Shown here piece by piece: positions 1 to 11,600 of a DNA stretch of 64,000 nucleotides. Each line of letters opens with the position of its first letter. Positions within the stretch are counted from its first letter, which is position 1. Location of the stretch: the NCBI GenBank assembly GCA_934047225.1, contig OW203989.1, forward strand, positions 2,021,977-2,085,976, read 5' to 3'. The position numbers and the translations under genes were made by a program. This DNA comes from Ypsolopha sequella. Its lineage: Eukaryota; Arthropoda; Insecta; Lepidoptera; Ypsolophidae. The notes beneath the pieces are model-generated. The model had not been told where the DNA came from and made no database searches. It saw only the letters and a list, made by a program, of their open reading frames with translations.

Positions 1-69
1 GTTACCGCGCGGTGCGGTTTTTAGCTCAGTACAGACTCACAGAGGATGACATGTTCTACCTTCTTTAAA

Positions 70-185
70 AATATACAAAAGGATTAGTACATGAGCGCGT
101 CGCTAACAGTGTCCCTGCGGGGTTTGAGTCCCCGACCTCCGGGTTAGTTAATGGTCATGGCGGTGAACTAGCCTGCGGGGGGGCT
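70..185 (-). repeat. tRNA-derived SINE fragment
   Basis: A B-box-like stretch (gggtttgagtcccc) next to an anticodon-arm-like stretch resembles the tRNA-derived heads of the SINEs found elsewhere in this window. Only a degraded head is visible and no SINE body follows. The rest of 1-590 shows no gene that I can support, and no upstream CFAP52 exon. Confidence 0.35.
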
Positions 186-639
186 ATTCCAAAGAAACAG
201 TCGGAGCGAGATTTCTAAAACTCGAGCTAAAACGTATGGAGTTTGACAGATAAAACGGGTTCTTATGGACAAGAAGACTCATTCGGCAAACTGAGAATGG
301 ACTCGTCTCCTATAGTAAAATATCAGTTTATTTTTATAGTAACAGATTAATTAGTAATAGCAAGGCACAAAACTTTTTGATATTTTGAAAAATTCCTATC
401 ATTACCGAAGTTAGCGATAGCGATATTTATCACTTTTAGTATGAAATCGTGTCAGATGACGTCACGATATATGCCGTTAAGCTCACTTTGATTGCCAATA
501 ACTCCGTCATTTTTGGGGTATCGAAAAATTAATTTTACTTCTGATTTTAGCTTTTTAAACGCAATTGATTTTCATAAAAATCTTCATGTAGGAGGCGGGC
601 TCACTGTCTAGTCTAAACCACTAGACCTCAACCGTCTAC

Positions 640-976
640 CAAGATCACAGAGCTGCGTTCATAAATTAGAGGTCACGCACGACACGGGGTCTAATACCAT
701 CTCAGTCGCACGCGTTGAAAATTGTATACGTTATCCTGCTGTCAGAGTTGGAACCTGACGAAATTGTTAAGAAGCTATGCGAATTTTATTTTTGTCACTG
801 TCACTCCAAGAAGTTCTGTACATGGCTGCTACTCGTTAAACGAGGAGAAAAAGTTAGAAGACCTCATTTCAACAATGATTTCTATCGAGGAAAGTTTATT
901 CAAACATGTTTTCCAAAATCAAATAGATTATATAGTCAAAAAGAAACCGATTGTAATTTTCCGTGTATTTCATGAA
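640..976 (+). repeat. Dispersed repeat, copy 1 (split by copia)
   Basis: About 120 bp from 640 onward closely matches 39775-39890, including the shared string aaaattgtatacg and the phrase gttggaacct. The copia insertion at 977-5365 interrupts this repeat. Sequence after the copia (5390-5420, containing aatttataaacggct) resembles the end of the second copy near 39895-39915. Two overlapping ORFs of 86 and 90 codons here match nothing I recognise and are not called as genes. Confidence 0.5.
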
Positions 977-981
977 ATACA

Positions 982-1129
982 TGTTAGAATATGAATGTCT
1001 ATGGACACATATATGTCAACGCCCTCTTCTGACTGAATGGCGGAAATGCAGAATAAAGCTGATACTAATAAAATCTTCTTTTATGTCTTTATTTAAAGAC
1101 TCTGCTATATTAAACAGGCAAATTCAAGA
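982..1129 (+). repeat. Copia 5' LTR
   Basis: 148 bp, beginning TGTTAG and ending TCAAGA, so it lacks the usual CA end. The left target duplication ATACA is at 977-981. An AATAAA-like stretch (aataaagc) lies near its middle. Confidence 0.93.
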
Positions 1130-1241
1130 GGTTATGGGCCTAGGATATTGCCCAATCAGTCAGATGGCACAGAAACTGCAGTAAAAAAGTGGTGTAAAGA
1201 AAAAGTAAAGGGTGACGCGCAATATAAAGAAAATTGCTAAA

Positions 1242-4200
1242 ATGGCGTCAGCAACCCAAGCTATACCGGCGTCGGCGGCATCGGTGCCATTCCTTGATGG
1301 CACAAACTTTTCCAACTGGATATTTAGAGTATTTACCTTAATGGAAGAAAAAGACTGTCGACATGTTGCAGACAACGACTTAAGCTTAGATCAAATCTAC
1401 AAAAAGATTAAAGAAGATGAAAAGTTTAAAAAGGGAGATGCGAAAGCCAAAAGTATAATAGTGCAGTCGCTAAAAGACAAACACTTAGAGTATATCAAAG
1501 ATAGTAAAACAAGTAAAGAGATGGTACAAAACCTTAGAAAAATGTTTGAGAGAAAAAGTACTCTCAGTAAGTTGTATTTACGTCAAAAACTGCTAACCCT
1601 GAAACACCAAACGGAAGAAAATTTAGAAGATCACTTCAATAAATTTGATTCACTAATAAGGGAGCTTGGGGGTGATGGCAAGTTAGAAGAAACTGACAAG
1701 GTGTGCCACCTTCTCCTAAGTATCGACAATCAGCTGTACCAACCAGTCATTACAGCTCTCGAAGCAGCTAATATAGAGTTGACGCTGGAGTACACTAAAA
1801 GAAAATTGTTGGATGCAGAACTGAGGCATAAAAATCAAAGTGTATCAAAAGATGAGTTTGGTTTTACTGGCGAAGTAAGAAAATGTTATAAGTGTGGTGA
1901 GACAAACCATTTTATCCGAGACTGTCCGAAGAATAGAGGTAGAGGTAGAGGCCGTGCTAGAGGACGAGGTAGAGGTCAACGACGACCTTCGACTGCAAAT
2001 TTAGCAGAAGACAACTTTAGTTTTATTGCATATGCAGGCACAGCGTCACAGAATACTCAAAATCTGACTCTTGTTATTGACTCGGGTGCTACTTATAATA
2101 TGATCAATGAAAACTACATGAACTTGATGGAAGATATTCAAGAAATACCTGAGGTCCATATCAAAGTAGCTAATGGTGAGGTAATAAAAGTAAATAAGAA
2201 AGGAAAATTAAAGTTGAAGTCACAAAATAATGTGACAATGACAATGGAAGCATTGATAGTGAGAAACCTCTCTCATAATCTTATTTCTGTCAAGAAACTC
2301 AGCAGTAAAGGGTGTGAAGTAATATTTAAGAAAAATACTGCAGTGATCAAAACACCTGTGGGAAAAATAAAAGGAAAGTGTGATGGAAGTTTGTACATAC
2401 TAAAATGTACACCTATAGAGCCGAGTTCACTTGTGACAAAGGACAATAATACATGGCATATGAGGTTAGGTCACTTGAATCGTGGCGGAATGAAAATCCT
2501 AGGGCTACCGCAGTCAGATGAAAAATGCTCTGTTTGCATGAAGGCTAAAGCAGCAAGAAACCCTTTTAACACAAAAGAGTTACCCAGAACAAAGAGAGCT
2601 GGAGAACTGATTTACTGCGATATTGGAGGTCCACTAAGCCCAGAAACAAATAATGAAGAAAAATACTACTTGACGATAATCGATGACTACACACACTTCA
2701 CCGAAGTATACATACTGAAATATAAAAGTCAAGCAACAGAATACATAGTACAGTATTTAAGAAGAATGGAGGCAAATGGAATAACTGTGACTAGAATTAG
2801 AACAGATAATGGTGGAGAATTTCAAGGAAAGGAGCTGAAAAACTATTGTAATAATAATGGCATAAAGCAAGAGTATACATGCAGCTACACCCCACAGCAG
2901 AATGGAGTGGCGGAGAGATTAAATAGGACTCTAATGGATAAGGCAAGAGCGCTTTTCTTAGACAGCAATCTACCGAAGTACCTATGGGGAGAAGCCTTAA
3001 GATGTGCCACTTATCAGCTGAATAGATCGCCTACTGTCACATTGAAAGGAGATACACCTGCTAATGCAATGTATGGAATTACTAAGATTGACAACCTAGT
3101 TATTTTTGGCAGCAAGGCATGGGTGGTAAACCTCCCAAAGAAAAGAAAATTAGAGCCTAGAGCAACTGAAACAAGAATGGTGGGTTACAGCGGAAATGGT
3201 TATAGACTTTGGAATCCAGAAACAGATGAAATAGTCATCTCAAGAGATGTTAAGTTTGATGAAAGTGATTTTACATATGAGAAGAAAATAACGAATACTA
3301 ACAGAAGCCAAATATACTATGAAGAAGAAGAAGAATATCAAGAAAATACCGAGAGACAAGAACAGAAAGAAGTTGAACCAAAATCAGCGGTGGAGACACG
3401 GTCCGCAGAAAATGACACGCTTCGTGAAGATACAGAGAGACCAAAACGCCAAGTAAAACCACCACCGAGATATAATGATTTTGAGCTAAACCTGGTATAT
3501 GCTCTAATAACAGAAGGTGACCCTCTCACATACGAGGAAGCAATTGAACAAGGTCAAGAATGGCAAGAAGCTATTAATAAGGAAATAAAATCTTTGCAAG
3601 ACTTAGAAGTATGGACAGAATGTTCATTACCAGAAGATCAAAAGGCCATAGAGACAAAATGGGTTTTTCGTACCAAACAGGATAGATCTAAGAAAGCTCG
3701 TCTCGTTGCCAAAGGATTTCAGCAAGATAATATGAGCCAAGAGCTATATTCACCTGTGGCCAAAATGACAACTATAAGACTGATGCTATCACAAGCTATT
3801 ACAAATAACTGGGAGATAAGACAGCTAGATGTACCATCAGCTTTTTTGAATAGTCAGTTAGATGCAGACTCAGAAGTCTATATCAAGATACCGGAAGGAG
3901 TGAATATGCTTGATAAGAATAAAGTATTAAAGTTGAGAAAGGCCCTGTATGGACTTAAAGAATCACCAAGATGTTGGAATGAAACAATTAATAAGTTCTG
4001 CGAGTCTGTCCAAATGAAAAGATCTACATATGATGTATGTCTGTACACAGGACCAAACATATGGCTAGTCATATTTGTTGATGACATTTTATTAATTGGA
4101 GATTCAGAAAGTATTGATTATACAGTACAAAAATTGAAGTCTGAGTTCAAAGCAAAAGATATGGGCTATGTGAAGAGTTTTCTAGCTATTGATATTGAAA

Positions 4201-5012
4201 GGAATGAAAACACGTTAACATTATCACAGGAAAGATTTATTAATAAATTATTAAAAAAATTTAACATGAGTGACTGCAATGCTGTAGCTACACCGATGGT
4301 CACCAACTTTCAGCCTGAAGAAAAATCTGAAAATAAAAGAGAAGTACCATATAGAGAGCTTGTGGGAAGCCTTACTTACCTTTCTATGATGACCAGACCT
4401 GATATTACGTTTGCTACCAGTTTCCTTAGCAGATACCTAGATAAATACACTGAAGAATTGTGGAAAGCAGGAAAGAGAATTTTAAAGTATCTGAAAGGAA
4501 CAAAGAAACTCGTATTAACGTACAAAAAATGTGAAGAAAATTTCAATATTTTAGCATTTACCGATGCGGATTGGGCAGGTGATAAATCTGATCGAAAAAG
4601 CACCAGTGGCATGGCTATCTTTCATGGTGATAACCTCATCTCCTGGTCCTCGAAGAAGCAAGTTGCAGTTGCCCTGTCAACCGCAGAATCCGAGTATGTT
4701 GCAGCAGCTATGTGTGCAGCCGAGCTTATGTACATCAAAGGACTATGCAGTGAATTTGGACAGTGTAGTACAGTGATGTTTATAGATAATAACAGTGCTA
4801 TCAAGATGATTTCTAACTATGAAAACACAAAAAGATCAAAACACATTGATATTAAGGTACACTTCATAAAGGACATTGTTTACAAAAAGTTATTACAGGT
4901 GAAATATGTACCAAGTGAAGAAAACATTGCTGACATTATGACAAAGCCTTTGTGTTGTGACAAATTTAAATATTTTAGAAATAAACTTATGTTGTGCTTA
5001 GAGGTAAATTAG
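1242..5012 (+). CDS. Copia gag-pol polyprotein
   Basis: Single ORF of 1256 residues. I start it at the ATG at 1242 (MASATQ...) because the upstream in-frame GTG at 1212 is not a likely eukaryotic start. Visible domains in order: copia-type gag; CCHC zinc knuckle (CYKCGETNHFIRDC, about residue 214); aspartic protease with DSGA (about 280); integrase with the HHCC zinc region (WHMRLGHLN ... CSVCMKAK) and its DDE residues (IDDYTHF, RTDNGGEF, QQNGVAERLN); reverse transcriptase with LDVPSAFL, YGLKESPRCW and FVDDILL (about 945); RNase H with TDADWAGD and the distal HIDIKVHFI motif. The gag-integrase-RT-RNase H order defines copia rather than gypsy. No stop or frameshift is seen, so the protein could be functional. 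Confidence 0.95.
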   Translation: MASATQAIPASAASVPFLDGTNFSNWIFRVFTLMEEKDCRHVADNDLSLDQIYKKIKEDEKFKKGDAKAKSIIVQSLKDKHLEYIKDSKTSKEMVQNLRKMFERKSTLSKLYLRQKLLTLKHQTEENLEDHFNKFDSLIRELGGDGKLEETDKVCHLLLSIDNQLYQPVITALEAANIELTLEYTKRKLLDAELRHKNQSVSKDEFGFTGEVRKCYKCGETNHFIRDCPKNRGRGRGRARGRGRGQRRPSTANLAEDNFSFIAYAGTASQNTQNLTLVIDSGATYNMINENYMNLMEDIQEIPEVHIKVANGEVIKVNKKGKLKLKSQNNVTMTMEALIVRNLSHNLISVKKLSSKGCEVIFKKNTAVIKTPVGKIKGKCDGSLYILKCTPIEPSSLVTKDNNTWHMRLGHLNRGGMKILGLPQSDEKCSVCMKAKAARNPFNTKELPRTKRAGELIYCDIGGPLSPETNNEEKYYLTIIDDYTHFTEVYILKYKSQATEYIVQYLRRMEANGITVTRIRTDNGGEFQGKELKNYCNNNGIKQEYTCSYTPQQNGVAERLNRTLMDKARALFLDSNLPKYLWGEALRCATYQLNRSPTVTLKGDTPANAMYGITKIDNLVIFGSKAWVVNLPKKRKLEPRATETRMVGYSGNGYRLWNPETDEIVISRDVKFDESDFTYEKKITNTNRSQIYYEEEEEYQENTERQEQKEVEPKSAVETRSAENDTLREDTERPKRQVKPPPRYNDFELNLVYALITEGDPLTYEEAIEQGQEWQEAINKEIKSLQDLEVWTECSLPEDQKAIETKWVFRTKQDRSKKARLVAKGFQQDNMSQELYSPVAKMTTIRLMLSQAITNNWEIRQLDVPSAFLNSQLDADSEVYIKIPEGVNMLDKNKVLKLRKALYGLKESPRCWNETINKFCESVQMKRSTYDVCLYTGPNIWLVIFVDDILLIGDSESIDYTVQKLKSEFKAKDMGYVKSFLAIDIERNENTLTLSQERFINKLLKKFNMSDCNAVATPMVTNFQPEEKSENKREVPYRELVGSLTYLSMMTRPDITFATSFLSRYLDKYTEELWKAGKRILKYLKGTKKLVLTYKKCEENFNILAFTDADWAGDKSDRKSTSGMAIFHGDNLISWSSKKQVAVALSTAESEYVAAAMCAAELMYIKGLCSEFGQCSTVMFIDNNSAIKMISNYENTKRSKHIDIKVHFIKDIVYKKLLQVKYVPSEENIADIMTKPLCCDKFKYFRNKLMLCLEVN

Positions 5013-5212
5013 GTTATGTTCAGTTCGATCAACTTTTGATGACTGAACTGACATGTCGATTGACATTTGAGAAGCTTGTTTTTTTTTTTTGGGTTGCCAG
5101 TATGGTAAAAATTAATTCCCAATTTCAAGTCAAATTGTTTGATTTTTATTGAAGATAATGTTAAGCAAGATAAGAATAAAATTAAAATTAGATACTTGAA
5201 ATTGAGAGGGGG

Positions 5213-5360
5213 TGTTAGAATATGAATGTCTATGGACACATATATGTCAACGCCCTCTTCTGACTGAATGGCGGAAATGCAGAATAAAGCTGATACTAAT
5301 AAAATCTTCTTTTATGTCTTTATTTAAAGACTCTGCTATATTAAACAGGCAAATTCAAGA
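5213..5360 (+). repeat. Copia 3' LTR
   Basis: 148 bp that reads identical to 982-1129. The right target duplication ATACA follows at 5361-5365. Confidence 0.93.
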
Positions 5361-5552
5361 ATACACAGAAAAGAAACACCCGTATTTTTTCGCATATCGC
5401 CTTAATTTATAAACGGCTAGCCGAGGCGGTTTCTTCTATTTATCTGTTTAATTATTTATTACGGCCCAGGCGCATGCCCATTTTGCCAGCTCTCAAGGTA
5501 CTGACCATTCCCTCTGCATTCTTAAAATAAATGTTTTTTTTTTTTCTGGCAG

Positions 5553-5659
5553 GCACTTACGTTGGATCTGGACAGATCAACCACATAGGGTTCAAGGCTT
5601 CCACCAAAATATGGGACTTCAAAAAGAAGAAGCAAATTGGCAGCCATGAACTGCACAAG
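5553..5659 (+). CDS. CFAP52: CFAP52 exon a (first in window)
   Basis: Acceptor AG at 5551-5552 after a 12-T tract; donor GTATGG at 5660. The first two bases complete a glycine codon begun in an exon left of the window. Encodes TYVGSGQINHIGFKAS then KIWDFKKKKQ, aligned with the human stretch around ASGQVTFMGFKA. Ends in phase 0 after LHK. Confidence 0.92.
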
Positions 5660-8600
5660 GTATGGCAATTGTGTCGATTCGGCGCAACACGACTTAACTT
5701 ATTTGACAGGGCTAAACTTAATTTGAGTGTTCGGTCTTTTTCTTTCTGTATCGAAAAGACAAAGACAGAACGTTCAAAATAAGGTTAGTCCTGTCAAATA
5801 AGTTAAGTTGTGTTGCGCCAAAACCATTGTGTAGCTCTTTTTACCATAATTAACGAGTGCTTGCTTAAGTGCGGCTTAAGTACCCGCCTTTTTCTAATTA
5901 ATCGAAACAGAACACTTAAATTAAAAATTCACTCAATAGTTATTCAACAAAACCTTATTACCTATGTATTGTGTATGTTGCTATCGCAAAGTTTCCATTG
6001 GTTTCCATAAAATAGTATTCAAAAATGTTGAAATTCTAAATTACAGAAACCAATGGAAACTTTGCGAATGCAGTACACACAATACATAGGTAATAAGGAA
6101 TTTTGAATTTAAGTGTTCTGTTTCGATTAATTAGAAAAAGGCGGGTATTTCACAATCCGGCTGCGATACCGCTCTTAAATGTATTATTAACTTATGCCGC
6201 GCCTATTTTTTACTTTTGGTGAAAGATTTTTGATTTCATACAATACGATCTACCCACGACATATCCATGGAGCTCTAGTATTAAAACTGCTATTCCTATG
6301 GTCTTATTTAGGTAAGGGTAGAAGCGGTAGCGTTCTCCAGCGATGAGCGTTACATGATTACCATCGGGGGCCGAGACGACGGGAGTGTGGTCCTGTGGGA
6401 CGTGGCAGCGGGAGCCGCCACCAGTACCGCCGCGGCTTCTAGATCCACTACGGGAGACGCTACCACCGTCGCTGCTTTGAGCATGAGGCCAAACTCCTTC
6501 GTCACTGCGGGCGATAGTGAGTTGCTAGTCATCTATGTGCTCCTGGTACTTTACGTGGAGGACGTGGCAGCGGGCACGACCACCAGCACTTCCGCGACTT
6601 CTAGGTTGGAGACGCTACCACCGTCGCTGCTTTGAGTATGAGGCCGAACTCCTTCGTCACTGCGGGCGATAATGAGTTGCTAGTCATCTATGTGCCCCTG
6701 GTACTTTACGTGGAGGACGTGGCAGCGGGCACGACCACCAGCACTTTCGCGACTTCTAGGTTGGAGACGCTACCACCGTCGCTGCGGTGAGCCTGAGGTG
6801 GAACTCCTTCGTTGCTGCGGGTGATAGTAAGTTTGTAGAGTTCTATGTGCTTCTGTACTTTATCACAGCTGTCTCGATAGGAAATGACAGCATGAGGCCA
6901 AACTCCTTCGTCACTGCGGGCGATAATGAGTTGCTAGTCATCTATGTGCCCCTGGTACTTTACGTGGAGGACGTGGCAGCGGGCACGACCATCGCGACTT
7001 CTAGGTTGGAGACGCTACCACCGTCGCTGCTTTGAGCATGAGGCCGAACTCCTTCGTCACTACGGGCGATATTGAGTTGCTAGTCATCTATGTACCCCTG
7101 ATACTTTACGTGGAGAACGTGGCAGCGGGCACGACCACCAGCACTTCCGCGAATTCTAAGTTGGAGACGCTACCACCGTCGCTGCGGTGAGCCTGAGGTG
7201 GAACTCCTTCGTTGCTGCGGGTGATAGTAAGTTTGTAGAGTTCTATGTGCTTATGTACTTTATCACAGTTGCCTCGATAGGAAATGACAGCATTGAGGCT
7301 GAATTCCTTCGTCGCAAGTGGGGGCCTGTAAGCTGTCACCTGCTCCGTATTATTCCCCAGTGCACCCTTTCTGCCTCGAGGCCCTGAGAATGCGCAACTG
7401 TTACGCTACCTGTGTCTAACTTCAGGCCTGCCTTCTTGAATGGTCCGTACTGAACTTATGACAGAGGGAATTCAGATAACAATAAGCATGTCTAGCGCCG
7501 TATCCATCTCACGAATAGATATTTCGCTCGGGTGCAGCTTTAACCCTTAAAAGGCAATTAAACGCTCTAGTAATAATTAAATTTCATTATACATTTTGCT
7601 TGTACTTACGTTTGACAGCGAACCTCCGCGTGTGGAACGTCCGGCCCGAGAGCAAGACTTTAGACGTGGTGGACGTTGCACTCGGGAAGTTGCGGCGCCG
7701 AGTCTGCTGTCTCGCCATCTCATGTGACGACGTGTATGGCTACGCCGGCACCACGTACGTTATGGCTTGGGCAATCTTTCCTACTCGATGTCTTCTACAG
7801 CCATGAACGATCAGATACAGCTGGTTTAGACAGACACGCGTGGTGTGCACCAAGTGACCAAATATAAGACGACTGCCACGTTCTAGTTTAATGTTGCTCA
7901 GCTGATATGATGTAATGATCTCATAAACGGTGAAGCAGTTGTTGTAGGTTCCGTGTAATATCGTAGACAACCTCCATTTGTAAGGTTCCGTACCCAAAGG
8001 GTAAGGGTCGGGACCCTATGTCCGTCTGTCACCGGGCTGTATATCATGAACCGTGATAGTTAGGCAGTTGAAATTTTCACAGATGATGTATTTCTGTTAC
8101 CGCTATAACAACTAATACTAAAAACCAGAATAAAATAAATATTTAAGGGGGCTCCCATACAACAAACGTAATTTTTTTGCCGTTTTTATAGATAATGGTA
8201 CGGAACCCTTCGTGCCCGAGTCCGACTCGCACTTGGCCGGTTTTTTTTATGATTCTGAGCTGAAAGAAGAGAAAGCGCGCCATAGGTCCAGCTATATAAA
8301 TAGTGCAATGAAGCAAAGACTGGGGGCTACTTAACGTATTCCACATAAAATAGGACCAGATGGAACAATATAACTAACTAATGGTTATGATCCTGAGCAG
8401 TAAAGTTCTTTTGATCAAATGGTCTGCAAGCTTCGATACGCTGACACTAAGGGGCCGCTGGCTCGTGCCGAATGGAAGCTTCGGGTACATAAAAGACACG
8501 CCGTGTGGTGTACACCCGCACACCTGCACACCTGCTGTGTATCTGCCATATTTCGTTTTAAATATTAGAGTGCATTACAAACTAGAAAAGATGAACAAAT

Positions 8601-11600
8601 TTCAAGTAAGCAAATACTTGAAAAGGTTCCTTGGGCCAGGATTTGAACCTGCGACCACCTGCTTACATGACAGGCGCGCTACCGACTGCGCCCCCGAGGT
8701 CCTTATCTGGATCAACGAATACTTCCACCATACTTGTACACCGATTATTTGTAACTACTTGATATATCTGCCTCTAATGCACACACTGAACGCTCACGAG
8801 GGCGTTATGTGAAATTCACGCTTTGTTAAGATTTCATTTTCTTTCGTAATTGGTACTTAGCGAGGATTCAGGTGAGTAAAATAGGTTTTCCGTAATTTTA
8901 TTTATTGTAATTTATTCAGCAAACAACTGTAAGGGAAACAAAGATATCAAGAGGTCCACGAAAGTATATTATTATTTGTAGGACCGGAGACATAATCAAG
9001 TTCTCAATAAACTACCCAGCGGACCCTACACAGGACGTGTCGCATTGCAAGCCGTCGATGATTGGCTGTCTCGCCAAGTGTGGGCCGTTGAGGCGCGCCA
9101 AGAAACCAGAGCCCGTCTGTTACAGCCAGGGTGAGCCGTCTCTCTTGTTTGTTTTGAAGTGGATACTTCTTCAGTTGCATCTCGTTTAGGGGGGCATTTT
9201 CAGAACTTGTACGTCACGTCATTATTTGTTATTAGTTATTTATTATTCATGGTAAGTTAATGCTTATTTGATCGGAATTATAAAAATTGCGAAATATTTT
9301 AAATTGTGTATAAAAATGCACCACCATTGACACCAGTGATTATATTATCTTTAGCCGTTGATTTCTTCCTCTGTTATTGAGTACAGAGGCGCTATAAGAA
9401 GTATCCACATATATAATTTACGGTTGTATCTCATACCCAACCCGCTGTTTTTGTAGAGCGCTCGCCCAGAAATTACTCAAAATAGTAGACTAACCACTGC
9501 AATAAGGCAATTGCAACAACAAAAGCAGTTTTATAAGTACCTCGATTCCGAGCTGCAATTGGTCCAATTTATTACAACACCGCTAGAGAGCCAATCAACA
9601 ACAGAGACGAGAAATAAGTCCCGACCTTATTTCTTAAGCCACGCCCCCTTTATCCTGATTGGCCTTTAAGGCAGAATTACCGGTACGACGCACCCGAGGT
9701 TCATGAAAGAGTGTTCTTCTTGTCATTTTTCGCGAAATTCTTACTTGAAAATATTATAAATTAAGGCGATATTTTTGATGGTTGTAGATAAAGTCTTGTG
9801 TGCAACTGAACATAATTAGACATTGGGACACTCGTGCAAAACTATTACGACACTCACTTCGTTCGTTTCGTAAACAAGCACTCGTGTCTCAATGTCTCAA
9901 ATCATGTTACAGTTGCACAAAATATTATTATGTTTAATTTTTAAATGATTGTTTGTTACCAATATCTTATTTGGTATTTTGCTTCATAAATAAGTATATA
10001 ATAACAATTAATACTTATTTAGTTTAATTTGCGAGGAAAAAAAGATTGAAAGATTAGACAGATATTGTCCGCGTTCTCGGGATATGTCGAGCTCCTTCTT
10101 CTAGTTTATAGATATTACAGATAGCAACCCTATTCCAGGTGTAGAATGCATCCTCATAATGTCGGACGGCTGTCTGATCGTGGGCGCCGGTGACGGAACG
10201 GTTGACGTGCTCGACGAGATCAACTGGAAGGGGGACTTCCCCAAGGGGAAACTTTTGGACCCGACCAGGCCGCATTTTAAAGCTGTGAGTTTTTAACGAA
10301 ATAGATTTTACTTAAGAGTGACCTTCATCAGGCTCCGCGGGGCGCCCCATCGCGTGCGACACCCTTGCGAGGTTATGTGAATTTTTATACACCGTCACTG
10401 CATGAATCTTCGAAGTTGTTTCCGATTGTGGACAGTGAAATACAAGTCACAGCCCGCACTCTTATAAACAAGGTTCACCGAAGATTATTACATCCCTGCG
10501 TGATGGGTGGTGAGCCCGTTCCCCGGGCACAGCTTAACGCTTCCATTGCAAGCAGATCAAACACAAATTTGTCCCAAGGGATTTGAACCCGCGACCTCCA
10601 GATTAGTGGTCGACGTGTTTGAACCAGTAGACCACAGAGGCGGTAAGTTGTGCGTATATGTTCTGACAATGGAGCGGACACAAATAATCTGAAAGTTAAG
10701 TTTTGTGGTGATCTCTCGTTTAACAGCCGTATTGATACAGTCCAAACGCAAAAACTCAAGCAACATCCCTAACGTAATGCACAGTCCTGAGGTGGAGTAT
10801 AAAACTCCAGTGGATATCTGGAGCCGTATTTTTGAATCGTTCGTTTTCAATTCACGTGCGAAAATGTATACCTGTCTCATCTTGCAAATGACAAGTTCTG
10901 ATGTGCTACGTGAGATGGGTATATAATTTCGCACGTGAATTGAAAACGAACGATTCAAAAATACGGCTCCTGTAATGGTTTTGCTAAACATTTTGCATCA
11001 TTTTATAATGATGATAATTCTCCTACATGCCATGACGGAATATCTGGGATCGATGCATGGCCGTAGCTAGGGGGGGGGGCATTGTGGGGCAATGCCCTAC
11101 CTTGAAATCACAATGCCCTACCTTAAAAATTCATATTTTGTGAAATAAACTATTTAAAACTGATAAATTTTCATAATAAAACAACAATCTTCAATTTTTA
11201 GAGGTTACCTTTGTGCTGCAATAATTTTCCTATGTATATTTTCATAGAAAACCAGCTAATTTCTACTTCGATTTCACACACCCAAAAGGCCTATGTTCAG
11301 ATATAAATGTGTGAGTGTAAAAACCACAAAGCCACTTAAGCCACAGAGGGTTTGTAAAATATGTTCATTTAGTTCGTCAGGTGACAAAAATTACGCTAGT
11401 TTCGAGGAATCTCGGAAAAATATATTTTTAAAAAGCATTTTTTTTGTGTGCGTACCCTTGCGTATTTTACGTTTCGGAACGTACCGAAACGTAAAAGACG
11501 GTTAGCAACGCTGGATTGTTTGTAGTTTGGTTTAAAAAGTGTTTTAGTCAAAAATCGATACAATTGTTATTTTTATTGCTATAAATTGAATATTCATTGA

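Larger units (their letters stand above)
982..5360 (+). mobile_element. Complete Ty1/copia LTR retrotransposon
   Basis: The element has two 148-bp LTRs (982-1129 and 5213-5360) that read as identical, flanked by a 5-bp target-site duplication ATACA at 977-981 and 5361-5365. A candidate primer-binding region starts directly after the 5' LTR (ggttatgggcc), and a purine tract ending in gagaggggg precedes the 3' LTR. One uninterrupted gag-pol ORF fills the interior. Identical LTRs and an open frame imply a recent insertion. It lies in an intron of CFAP52 in the same orientation as the gene. Confidence 0.95.

Noticed and set aside
6354..6635. Continuous 93-codon frame past 6516
   Set aside because: The GTGAGT donor at 6517 joins in phase to 7619, and the resulting protein matches CFAP52; the extension runs into the duplicated intronic copies.
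8381..8812. 143-codon open frame
   Set aside because: It runs through a tRNA-headed SINE on the opposite strand; the frame is incidental.
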